The notes under the pieces: model-generated
What the model saw: only the letters and a program-made list of their open reading frames with translations
Told to the model about the DNA's origin: nothing
Databases searched by the model: none
Program-made: the position numbers and the translations under genes
Shown: piece by piece, positions 1 through 6,517 of the stretch
Layout of the letters: the number at the start of each line of letters is the position of its first letter
Numbering within the stretch: position 1 is the stretch's first letter
Assembly (NCBI GenBank): GCA_016930475.1
Contig: JAFGGR010000159.1
Coordinates: forward strand, 1 to 7,721
Origin: Clostridiales bacterium
GTDB taxonomy: Bacteria; Bacillota; Clostridia; Saccharofermentanales; Saccharofermentanaceae
Direction of reading: 5' to 3'
DNA: 7,721 nt

Positions 1-172
1 CGGTCTCCACCAAGACACCGAACGCCCCGCTCATCAAAAACATCCAGAAAAGTTTGACGCCTCCGAGACCCGAGGCAAAATGCTCCCGCATCCGCTCCCG
101 TTCCTCGATCGATTCGATATCCAAATACCAGCGATACGGCATCTTGCCGTCCCGCTTCCTCATTACTCTCAT
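1..172 (-). CDS. N-terminal fragment of a putative membrane protein (CmpB/PF06541-like ABC permease family)
   Basis: The first 57 residues of a protein whose gene runs off the window edge. A basic and acidic N-terminal segment (residues 1-38) leads into the start of a hydrophobic helix, KLFWMFLMSGAFGVLVET (40-57). The pattern FW-F-SG-GVLVET resembles the first membrane segment of the Firmicutes 'putative ABC transporter type IV / CmpB' family, which is multi-pass and poorly characterised. The ATG at 172 is preceded by GGAG about 7 nt upstream; a second in-frame ATG three codons later is possible. A good promoter lies about 50 nt upstream, so this gene is probably transcribed separately from the tRNA, whose terminator lies between them. 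The coding call is fairly secure. The family call rests on one short segment and is tentative. Confidence 0.6.
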   Translation of the reverse strand, partial: MRVMRKRDGKMPYRWYLDIESIEERERMREHFASGLGGVKLFWMFLMSGAFGVLVET

Positions 173-231
173 GACCCCACTCCGATTCCGTGTGCTCAGG
201 CACCCGGCCCCTTAATCGTTTCGCGATTATT

Positions 232-260
232 ATTATAGACCTTTTACGGAATAACGTCAC
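232..260 (-). promoter_or_regulatory. Sigma-A type promoter for the membrane protein gene
   Basis: On the minus strand, a -35 box GTGACG (255-260; 4 of 6 matches to TTGACA) is followed by a 17-bp spacer and a perfect -10 TATAAT (232-237). Transcription should begin near 225. That leaves a 5' leader of about 50 nt containing a small GTGC-CTGA-GCAC hairpin before the ATG at 172. Confidence 0.65.
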
Positions 261-291
261 ACAAGTTTTCAAAAATCTACCGGGCACGAAC

Positions 292-324
292 AAAAGCGGC
301 GCGCCGGAAAAACCCGACACGCCG
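292..324 (-). terminator. Rho-independent terminator downstream of tRNA-Arg
   Basis: Inverted repeat 297-307 / 314-324 forms an 11-bp GC-rich stem in the minus-strand transcript, with two G-U pairs. A 6-nt loop (GTTTTT) separates the arms, and C plus TTTT (292-295) follows the stem. It starts about 15 nt beyond the encoded CCA of the tRNA gene and should end both the tRNA transcript and any readthrough from the upstream operon. The U-tract is short, so efficiency is uncertain. Confidence 0.75.
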
Positions 325-338
325 TTTAAATTTCCCGA

Positions 339-415
339 TGGTGTTCCCGAGCGGAGTCGAACCGCTGGCCTACCGCTTAGGAGGCGGTCGCTCTATCCTT
401 CTGAGCTACGGAAAC
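339..415 (-). tRNA. tRNA-Arg (anticodon CCT)
   Basis: A complete 77-nt cloverleaf including an encoded 3' CCA. The acceptor stem GTTTCCG/CGGGAAC has one G-U pair. The D stem is GCTC/GAGC. The anticodon stem ACCGC/GCGGT encloses the loop CTCCTAA, placing anticodon CCT at 379-381. The variable loop has 5 nt, and the T arm is AGCGG-TTCGACT-CCGCT. The discriminator base is A. It decodes AGG arginine codons. It has its own promoter immediately upstream and a terminator immediately downstream. Confidence 0.97.
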
Positions 416-426
416 AAGACGCGACG

Positions 427-455
427 ATTATACATTATTTTGGTGAGGGGAACAA
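427..455 (-). promoter_or_regulatory. Promoter of tRNA-Arg
   Basis: On the minus strand, a -35 box TTGTTC (450-455), a 17-bp spacer and a perfect -10 TATAAT (427-432). The expected start lies about 5 nt before the mature tRNA 5' end, which is typical of a dedicated tRNA promoter. The -35 matches consensus only in TTG. Confidence 0.7.
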
Positions 456-530
456 CTACGGGAGTCGGCTTGGCGCTTCCGCAGTTTGTGCAGGCGTTCA
501 AAATTTTTCAAAAATCGTCCCGTCTTCAAG

Positions 531-1676
531 CTACACCGTCACTTTGAGCAACCACGCCAACGAGGTCAATACGATCATGCAAAGCGACATAACGATGAAA
601 ACGAAAGGCAGTCCATCGACGGACTTCGGTCGCCGCCCGAAGAGCATCTTGCGTTTAAATGTCCGGATGAAAGCAAACAGTCCAACACAGAAAAACCAGA
701 GCAATATCAATGACACCGAGTATCGCAGTCCGTCCGCAAGGAGTGCGCCCGTAACCGATCCCTTTTCGAAAAGAAACCGAAGCGGCAAAAGGACGACCGA
801 CGCCTGGAGCGGAAGCAGGAACGGGCGACGGAGGACCTCCGTTAAACGGTTCATACCTTTTCCGATCAAAGTCATGACCAATCCGACGATGAGAGCTTGG
901 ACCGCCACTGTCAGAGGCGGCAGAATGAAAGCCGGCAGATCGAGGATACTCAATACGTAAACGCCCGAAAAAACCGTCGCACCGAGGAGCAATGTCCCCA
1001 AAAGCAGAATAAAGGCGATACGGAAGTGCTCCTTTTCGAGACGGACATCCAGGTAAGGAACCTCGACCATTAATTCCCGATCCGTCATGAACGAATGTCC
1101 TTCCCCACCGTGCCGGCGCATGACCAGTCGAGCCGCGATCAGCAGGGCGGCCAGGATGAGTGCAGCCGAGGAATCGTGAGCCAAGTAGGGCGTCCGCCCG
1201 AAAATTCCGGGCAAGACTTTTGTTCCCCAGAGCGTACCGACGGAGCCCAGCTCGCGAACGGCGGACAGGGAAAGGATCGTGACCGCGAAAATGAGCCAGA
1301 GCAAGCCTGTTCGACCCAACTCGGTATGCGAGCGTTTGTTTAGGCGATCCGCTACGATCGGAACAAACAGAAAAGCGTACAGAATCTCGCCGACGACAGC
1401 GAACCCGGTGCTTCGCTCGGACGGAAACAGCAAGGCGAACGCGATGAAAACAGAGACCGCAAAAACCGTCGCGGTCCATTCGCAGAAAAGGATCCGCGGC
1501 AGAGAAAGCCCTTTTTCTCCCGCCTTACGGAATATGGCGCACAGAAGCAATATCACGGCGGAAAAAAGCGCCGTTTCGGCTGCCTCCCGGACCGTTGCCG
1601 ATCGAAAAACGATCACCGCGCCCAAACAGAGGAGAGTCGTGAAGGATGCCGTTTCGTTCGGTCTTGCGTCACTCAT
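531..1676 (-). CDS. Rnf-like membrane subunit: apparent RnfE-RnfA fusion lacking cluster cysteines
   Basis: A 381-residue polytopic membrane protein in the position normally held by rnfE and rnfA, the two ~190-200 residue six-helix subunits that together hold an intramembrane [2Fe-2S] cluster. Residues 12-186 resemble RnfE, best at 139-151 (AVRELGSVGTLWG versus the family AIRE-LG-GTLFG). Residues 218-381 resemble RnfA: the LPL motif at 288-290, a helix ending AFIR (335-338), then GLP (356-358) and a final hydrophobic helix, as in the RnfA C-terminus. A hydrophilic linker (187-217) joins them. RnfE and RnfA each supply two cysteines to the cluster. Here the RnfE NC position falls near Arg111-Leu112 and the RnfA NC position is Val294-Val295. 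There is no cysteine between 66 and 328, and the RnfA-like half seems to lack the first helix carrying GICP. Cys17 could be a remnant of the first RnfE cysteine. The ATG directly follows the upstream stop codon, with GGAGGAG about 11 nt before it. The frame is intact. An Rnf origin is likely; the present function is unknown. Confidence 0.75.
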   Translation of the reverse strand: MSDARPNETASFTTLLCLGAVIVFRSATVREAAETALFSAVILLLCAIFRKAGEKGLSLPRILFCEWTATVFAVSVFIAFALLFPSERSTGFAVVGEILYAFLFVPIVADRLNKRSHTELGRTGLLWLIFAVTILSLSAVRELGSVGTLWGTKVLPGIFGRTPYLAHDSSAALILAALLIAARLVMRRHGGEGHSFMTDRELMVEVPYLDVRLEKEHFRIAFILLLGTLLLGATVFSGVYVLSILDLPAFILPPLTVAVQALIVGLVMTLIGKGMNRLTEVLRRPFLLPLQASVVLLPLRFLFEKGSVTGALLADGLRYSVSLILLWFFCVGLFAFIRTFKRKMLFGRRPKSVDGLPFVFIVMSLCMIVLTSLAWLLKVTV

Positions 1677-2948
1677 TCACTCATTCTCCTCCTCCATGTA
1701 TGCGCGCAGAAACGTGTACGCCATATTAACGGATCGAACGGTAAGAACAGACGTTGTTGGGTCTTCCGTAATTCCTTCGATTCGAGTGCGTATTTCGGAT
1801 AAGGGTAAGCCGTCGATGTTATCGGACAATACCGGACTTTCTCCCGGACGAACGATTCCGTCCTCGTTTCCGATCACAGCGTTTGCCGGAGTAGGAGTCG
1901 GAACCTCCGTTGTTACAGGCGTTACGCTTTCTTGTTCCGTGACTCCGGTCGGATCGTCATCCGGAAGTATTCCGATTTCTTCCGGCTGAAGATTCCGATC
2001 CGTTTCTTCGGTTGTCGTCGCGGTCGCCTTTTTATCGTCTTGATCTTCGGGTTCTTCCGTAGGCTCCGGTGTTGCCGTAGGCTTGAGAATGTTGTTCTTG
2101 GAATTCTCGATGCACTCTACCACGAGTTCATAGAAAGCGTGCACGTCCATGCGCACCCCTTCTACGATTTCCGTCGTTCCGTCCGACTTGATCGCCAATT
2201 TTTCCGGATCCTGGACCTCCAAGAGCTTATTTTGGATGTCATATGCCTGCTGTGCCCACATCGGTTGGTTCTCCCCAAGCGAAAAGGCTCCGGATACCGA
2301 GGCCTCCACGCGATTCGGCTCCGCCTCATCCTCATGTTTCGCGTCCCAAAGCACCGTGATGATCCGCCCTTCGGACACCTTTATTTCAACAAAATCAAGA
2401 TAGGAAGATGAGTCGTAATCCTCGGCCTCCGCGTAAAAAGTGCCGTCATGGAGTCCGGGAACGGGAGGATAATCATTCTGGGTCAAGACCTCGACGGACA
2501 TTTGAGAGTTGAGCGCCACCGGAATGCGAACGCCTTCCAATCGGCCACACAATTCAAGCGCGGCGGGATCGTTCGATATCTCCCCGTCTTCGTCAAGGAT
2601 CCTCAGGAGGATGATTTTTTCTCCGTCTGAAGTGATGCTCATTCTCGAATTGATCCTGCCTTCCTCATCCTCGACCATGACGTCTACAATGAAGCCGAGC
2701 ACCTTGCCGGCAGCATCGCGAGCCAGGTAAAATGCCTGAACGGAAGGATGATTGATGTTGGCACCGCTCTTTATCACTTCGTATTTGTCCGCCGGAAGGA
2801 AAAAGCTCAGTTTCTCGCTCAAGCTCGCCTGCTCGGCGCGAAATGTCCTGTCGCGAAGGAATTGTCCGATCGTAACGATAAACAGGATCGAAACCAATAC
2901 AACGACGCCGGCCCGAATGAGAACGGCTCGAAGATCCGATCGGGTCAT
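1677..2948 (-). CDS. RnfG-like extracytoplasmic protein with two degenerate FMN-binding-type domains
   Basis: 423 residues, about twice the usual RnfG. An N-terminal anchor (about 8-30) is followed by an outward-facing region. Domain 1 (about 50-165) has the RnfG strand pattern (AFYLARDAAGKVLGFIVDV). Domain 2 (about 166-286) resembles PplA-type FMN-binding domains: DGTFYAEAEDYDSSSYLDFV, then a GRIITVLWDA strand and a helix ending QDPEK. A Pro/Thr/Glu/Asp-rich linker (about 288-356) leads to a C-terminal piece. In active family members a D-x-x-S/T-G-A-T-x-S/T motif carries FMN phosphoester-linked to threonine. Here the equivalents read VEVLTQNDY (152-160) and IVEGVRMD (261-268), with no acceptor threonine. 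The start overlaps the rnfD-like stop (ATGA) and has a GGAGGTGA ribosome site, indicating translational coupling. The RnfG assignment comes from synteny plus domain pattern. Loss of flavin is inferred from the motifs. Confidence 0.8.
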   Translation of the reverse strand: MTRSDLRAVLIRAGVVVLVSILFIVTIGQFLRDRTFRAEQASLSEKLSFFLPADKYEVIKSGANINHPSVQAFYLARDAAGKVLGFIVDVMVEDEEGRINSRMSITSDGEKIILLRILDEDGEISNDPAALELCGRLEGVRIPVALNSQMSVEVLTQNDYPPVPGLHDGTFYAEAEDYDSSSYLDFVEIKVSEGRIITVLWDAKHEDEAEPNRVEASVSGAFSLGENQPMWAQQAYDIQNKLLEVQDPEKLAIKSDGTTEIVEGVRMDVHAFYELVVECIENSKNNILKPTATPEPTEEPEDQDDKKATATTTEETDRNLQPEEIGILPDDDPTGVTEQESVTPVTTEVPTPTPANAVIGNEDGIVRPGESPVLSDNIDGLPLSEIRTRIEGITEDPTTSVLTVRSVNMAYTFLRAYMEEENE

Positions 2949-3970
2949 ACGCTCACCTCCGTTTCCCTTTCTTTATCGTCCGTGGGATCCGCTTTGCTTT
3001 CCTGCTCGTTAACAGCCGCTCCTTTTTGGAAATACCAGGGCTGTTGCGCGAAAATCCGGGGTCGGATATAGAATTCAAGTACCGGCGTTACTCCGTTCAT
3101 CAGGAGAACCGAAAAAACGATCGCGAGGTTCGATTGACCGGAAGCAAGCATCATCAGCGTCCAAATACCCGTTCCGATGCCAAAGGCGATCCGTCCGGGT
3201 CCGGAGGTCGGAACAGTAGAAAAATCACCGAGCGCAAACGCAGCGCAGAACACAACGCCGGAAGTAAAAAGAAGACTCAGCATGCCGCTGACCGATGCTC
3301 CGTTCAGAAAAAAGATCCAGTAACCGGCAATGAGTGTGATCATGTAAGACAGAGGCGCATGCAACTTCAATATTCCGCGGTATAAGAGGTACACGCCTCC
3401 CGCTGCGGCAAACACAGCGCTTGTGAGCCCCATCGCACCCGGAAACAGTCCGGATAATATCTCAAGCCAGTCGGGTTGTCCGATCACCGCGGAAACAGCG
3501 TCCCGCGGTCCCGTTATCAGAGTGATAAGGCTCCAGCGATCCGCAAAGGGACGCGCAAGCGTGTTCGTCGTTTCCGAAAAAGCGACGGCCAGAAACGCAC
3601 GGCCGGCCAATGCGGGATTGAACAAATTACTGCCGACACCGCCGAAGAATTGCTTGACAACGACTGAAGAAAAAAGCACGCCTGCCGCTACCGCCCATAA
3701 CGAAACGGTCGGAGGCAGCAATAAAACGAGGATCAGCCCGCTGATCAGTCCGCTCAGATCCAAATAGACTTGCTCCCGTCGGACAAACCGGGAAAATATG
3801 TGATCCGTTAACGCGTGAAGGAAGGCGCCCCATAAGAGTAAAATCACGGCGCGTATACCATATGCATATATCGCGGCGACACAACAAGGAAGCAGCGCAA
3901 TAACGACATCCAGGTAGATCTGCGGCGCATTTTTCTTGCTTCGAATGTGCGGAGCGCTCATTTCTCTCAT
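2945..3970 (-). CDS. RnfD-like membrane subunit without flavinylation motif
   Basis: 341 residues with the multi-helix RnfD (NqrB-type) pattern. The N-terminal SAPHIRSKK corresponds to the family SPHI motif. GGVGSNLFNPALAGRAFL (110-127) matches the conserved GG-G-N-FNPA segment. PGAMGLTSA (177-185) corresponds to PG-IGETSA, and NGVTPVLEFYIRPRIF (292-307) matches the conserved C-terminal segment. RnfD normally carries covalent FMN on the threonine of a D-x-x-S/T-G-A-T-P-L motif; here it reads DAVSAVIGQP (157-166), so the threonine is missing. ATDPVT-like residues are changed to LGDFST (247-252). The C-terminal tail (about 315-341) is charged. The chosen ATG lies 1 nt after the rnfC-like stop, with AAGGAGG about 10 nt upstream; a second ATG three codons later has a poorer site. 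RnfD ancestry is clear, but normal flavin transfer is doubtful. Confidence 0.88.
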   Translation of the reverse strand: MREMSAPHIRSKKNAPQIYLDVVIALLPCCVAAIYAYGIRAVILLLWGAFLHALTDHIFSRFVRREQVYLDLSGLISGLILVLLLPPTVSLWAVAAGVLFSSVVVKQFFGGVGSNLFNPALAGRAFLAVAFSETTNTLARPFADRWSLITLITGPRDAVSAVIGQPDWLEILSGLFPGAMGLTSAVFAAAGGVYLLYRGILKLHAPLSYMITLIAGYWIFFLNGASVSGMLSLLFTSGVVFCAAFALGDFSTVPTSGPGRIAFGIGTGIWTLMMLASGQSNLAIVFSVLLMNGVTPVLEFYIRPRIFAQQPWYFQKGAAVNEQESKADPTDDKERETEVSV

Positions 3971-3971
3971 A

Positions 3972-5306
3972 TCAACGATCCCTCCTTGAGCGCTCGGCGG
4001 CTTTCCCGATCCGGGCGGACAGGTCGATGCCCGCGGGACAAACATACGAGCATGCTCCGCAGGAAATGCAGTTTCGGATATTTTCGCGTTTGATTGCTTC
4101 TCCCTCGTCGGCGCGGAGCAACTGTTCGCACAAATACGGCAGAAGCCCCACCGGACATGCGTCCACACAAGCTCCGCAATGAATGCAGGCGGTTTTCGGA
4201 GGTTCAAAGTTACGGATCATGATAATACCGGATGTCGTTTTCGTGACGGAAACTTCGGTACTTCGAAGCGCGGTTCCGGTGATCGCACCGCCCATGATGA
4301 TTCTTCTTGCCGAAGCGGCGCCGGGTACACGTTCCAAAATCTCACTTACCCGAGTTCCGATCGGCACCAGAACGTTGTGACCGATAGCTGTATCGCTCGA
4401 TATTGATATTACCCTCGAGGTCAGAGGCTGATTCCGTTCGACCATGTCCCAAACGGCCGCACAAGTTGAAGCATTGAAAATGACGACACCGGCAGCCTCT
4501 TCACAGGAAGCTTCCACCGGAAGTTCAACATCATACAATGCTTTGATGAGCAATTTGTCAAAACCTTGCGGAAAACGCGAACGGAAGAGTCGAATTCCCA
4601 AATCACGGTCCGGATAATGCTCGCGGTACTTATGAAAGCTGTTCTGTAAAGCAGAAAGTTCGGTCTCCCATTTGTCCAGCAGACAAAATACGACTCGTTT
4701 GACTCGGCATAGCCCGGATAAGACGAAAGCCCCCTGAATGACCCGTTCGGTTTGTTCGCGCAGGAGGTGGATATCACAGGTCAGATATGGCTCGCTCTGG
4801 CAAGCGTTGACTAAAAGTGTCTCCACTCCGATTCTCTCGGCGTTTCTGCACTTGAACGCGGTCGGAATACCGTCCCGGCCCATCCCGACGACGCCGGAAT
4901 AATCCAGCAACTTCCATAGGTCGTCCCTGCCGATGCGGTCCGGGTACATCCTTTTCTTGACGGAGGAATGCAACTCGCGCTTCAGGTCGTTATGAATGAT
5001 CACCGCTTTGCAACTCGTGTTATCGGCCAGTCGAACCGTCTCGATGCCGGTCACCATACCGGATATTCCCGCGTGGACCGGCGCGCTCCGGACCGATGAG
5101 GGTTTCCCGACGATCGATCCGACGGTGACCCGGTCGCCCTCGCGAACCGTTGGTATCGCAGGTGTTCCGCTATGCTGAAGCATCGGCAACGCGATTTCCC
5201 GAGGCGTGAAAATCTCAAGGACCGGCTCTCTCGGAAAATCTCTGTCTCCGGTAAACGCCAGTCCGTCGAGTGGTAACCATCCCTTTTTGAATGAAAGCTT
5301 TTTCAT
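3972..5306 (-). CDS. RnfC-like peripheral subunit with two intact [4Fe-4S] motifs
   Basis: 444 residues, normal RnfC length. In Rnf, RnfC is the peripheral NADH:FMN-type module that exchanges electrons between NAD(H) and the membrane subunits. An N-terminal barrel-sandwich region (PMLQHSGTPAIPTVREGDRV, 41-60) is followed by the FMN/NADH fold, a SLBB-like part (VPIGTRVSEIL, 314-324) and a ferredoxin domain. Both C-x2-C-x2-C-x3-CP motifs are complete (Cys374/377/380/384 and 413/416/419/423). The nucleotide/flavin site is eroded: GMGRDGIPTAFK (141-152) instead of G-GGAGFPT-K, NACQSEPYLT (167-176) instead of NGAECEPYLT, FPQGFDK (245-251) instead of YPQGGEK, and GGAITG (339-344) instead of GGPMMG. 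The ATG at 5306 gives the canonical N-terminus and has GAGGG 5 nt upstream; the frame is open further upstream, but that extension overlaps rpoD and is unlike RnfC. It starts 22 nt after the rpoD stop. Confidence 0.9.
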   Translation of the reverse strand: MKKLSFKKGWLPLDGLAFTGDRDFPREPVLEIFTPREIALPMLQHSGTPAIPTVREGDRVTVGSIVGKPSSVRSAPVHAGISGMVTGIETVRLADNTSCKAVIIHNDLKRELHSSVKKRMYPDRIGRDDLWKLLDYSGVVGMGRDGIPTAFKCRNAERIGVETLLVNACQSEPYLTCDIHLLREQTERVIQGAFVLSGLCRVKRVVFCLLDKWETELSALQNSFHKYREHYPDRDLGIRLFRSRFPQGFDKLLIKALYDVELPVEASCEEAAGVVIFNASTCAAVWDMVERNQPLTSRVISISSDTAIGHNVLVPIGTRVSEILERVPGAASARRIIMGGAITGTALRSTEVSVTKTTSGIIMIRNFEPPKTACIHCGACVDACPVGLLPYLCEQLLRADEGEAIKRENIRNCISCGACSYVCPAGIDLSARIGKAAERSRRDR

Positions 5307-5328
5307 CCGATCCCTCGGAGGCGGGAAA

Positions 5329-6396
5329 TCAATCGATGTAGTCCTTGAGCTTCTTGCTCCGGCTCGGATGCCGAAGTTTGCGAAGCGCCTTCGCTTCGAT
5401 CTGGCGAATCCGCTCACGCGTTACATTGAACTCACGGCCCACCTCTTCGAGCGTACGCTGTCTTCCGTCGTCCAATCCGAAACGCAGACGCAACACCTTT
5501 TCTTCTCTGGGTGTCAGTCCGCTCATCGCCTCTAAGAGTTGCTCCTTGAGCAACGTATATGCAACCTGATCTGCCGGGGACAACGCGTCCTCGTCGGGAA
5601 TGAAGTCACCCAAATGGCTGTCCTCTTCTTCTCCGATCGGCTTCTCGAGGGATACCGGCTCCTGAGAGATCTTCTGGATCTCGCGGACCTTTTCGACCGG
5701 AAGCCCCATCTCCTCGGCGATCTCTTCGACCTCCGGCTCGCGGCCGAGCTCCTGAATCAGGGAACGCTGTACCCGCACAAGTCGGTTGATCGTCTCCACC
5801 ATATGTACCGGAATACGAATCGTTCGGGCCTGGTCCGCAATGGCTCTCGTGATCGCCTGCCGGATCCACCAGGTCGCATAGGTGCTGAATTTGAAGCCCT
5901 TGGAGTGATCAAATTTATCGACGGCCTTAATGAGGCCGAGGTTGCCCTCCTGAATCAGATCCAGGAATTGCATCCCCCTGCCGAGATATCTCTTCGCGAT
6001 GGATACGACCAGTCGGAGATTGGCTTCGATCAGCATGTCTTTGGCTTCCTGATCGCCCTCAAGCATTCTCTTGGCCAGATCCTGTTCCTGCTCCGCTACC
6101 AGTAATGGAACCTTGCCGATCTCCTTAAGATACATCCGGACCGGGTCGTCCATTCCGATTCCTTCACCCATGCCTTCATTGATGTCGACCTCGGTAAAAC
6201 TCTCTTCCTCGACATTCGTCTCCGGAATGATTTCAACGCCCTTGGCTTCGAGTGTATCGAAGATCTTCTCCGCGACATCCGGGTCAACATCGTTCTTCTC
6301 GATGATCACCATCATGTCTTTATAGCTGATTCCGTTATTGTTTGCTGCTGCTCTTTTCTCGATTTCCTGAAGAATGGAACGAAAGTCGTTTGCCAT
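5329..6396 (-). CDS. rpoD: RNA polymerase primary sigma factor RpoD/SigA
   Basis: 355 residues, the usual compact Firmicutes SigA size. It directs core RNA polymerase to -10/-35 housekeeping promoters. A region 1.1-like N-terminal domain (about 1-58) precedes an acidic linker and region 1.2 (DDPVRMYLKEIGKVPLL, 83-99). Region 2 is at about 123-195 (NLRLVVSIAKRYLGRG; FLDLIQEGNLGLIKAVDKFD; FSTYATWWIRQAITRAI). Region 3 is at about 196-275. Region 4 is at about 290-355, with the helix-turn-helix LEEVGREFNVTRERIRQIEA (316-335) and the standard ending KLRHPSRSKKLKDYID. AGGAGGG lies 5 nt before the ATG. All key regions look intact. It is flanked by a zinc-ribbon membrane protein gene upstream and the rnfC-like gene downstream, not by dnaG as is common in Firmicutes. 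The 76-nt gap before it contains inverted repeats but no convincing promoter of its own. Confidence 0.98.
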   Translation of the reverse strand: MANDFRSILQEIEKRAAANNNGISYKDMMVIIEKNDVDPDVAEKIFDTLEAKGVEIIPETNVEEESFTEVDINEGMGEGIGMDDPVRMYLKEIGKVPLLVAEQEQDLAKRMLEGDQEAKDMLIEANLRLVVSIAKRYLGRGMQFLDLIQEGNLGLIKAVDKFDHSKGFKFSTYATWWIRQAITRAIADQARTIRIPVHMVETINRLVRVQRSLIQELGREPEVEEIAEEMGLPVEKVREIQKISQEPVSLEKPIGEEEDSHLGDFIPDEDALSPADQVAYTLLKEQLLEAMSGLTPREEKVLRLRFGLDDGRQRTLEEVGREFNVTRERIRQIEAKALRKLRHPSRSKKLKDYID

Positions 6397-6440
6397 TAAG
6401 TCCCTCCTGAATTTGCCCCCTAAAAAACGATATAACGATG

Positions 6441-6517
6441 GTCATACGGTGCCGATGAAGCAACCGTATCTTATTATGCGTTATCCGAAGAGTACGTCTC
6501 GAAAGTCACCGTATGAC
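6441..6517 (-). promoter_or_regulatory. Competing inverted repeats between the zinc-ribbon gene and rpoD
   Basis: In the minus-strand transcript, GTCATACGGTG (6507-6517, within the last codons of the upstream gene) is perfectly complementary over 11 nt to CACCGTATGAC (6441-6451, in the rpoD leader). The same leader element can instead pair with ATACGGT at 6463-6469, so two mutually exclusive hairpins are possible. A TTTTTT run (6422-6427) lies further downstream, about 13 nt past the hairpin, which is too far for a classical terminator. This may be an RNA processing or attenuation element ahead of rpoD. The complementarity is seen directly; the role is inferred. Confidence 0.35.

Noticed and set aside
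190..960. Long plus-strand open frame across the tRNA region and the E/A-like gene
   Set aside because: It crosses a well-supported tRNA on the other strand and a gene with membrane-protein composition. Its product is low-complexity basic sequence with no family pattern, so it is a shadow frame.
531..1676. E/A fusion explained as a sequencing error joining two genes
   Set aside because: The halves are joined by a smooth hydrophilic linker of about 30 residues in one frame. Both halves are independently diverged at cofactor positions, which a single indel would not explain.
1279..2411. Plus-strand open frames opposite the rnfG-like gene
   Set aside because: They have no ribosome sites or recognisable domains, and the Ser/Thr- or Arg/Phe-rich composition is expected from antisense reading of the Pro/Thr/Glu-rich linker.
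3971..4207. Upstream extension of the rnfD-like reading frame
   Set aside because: The extra 79 residues overlap the ferredoxin domain of the rnfC-like gene in another frame. The start at 3970 gives the family-typical SPHI-like N-terminus with a good ribosome site.
6444..6469. Hairpin in the rpoD leader as a rho-independent terminator of the zinc-ribbon gene
   Set aside because: The U-run lies about 13 nt beyond the stem and the stem is short. It is better described as a possible leader structure.
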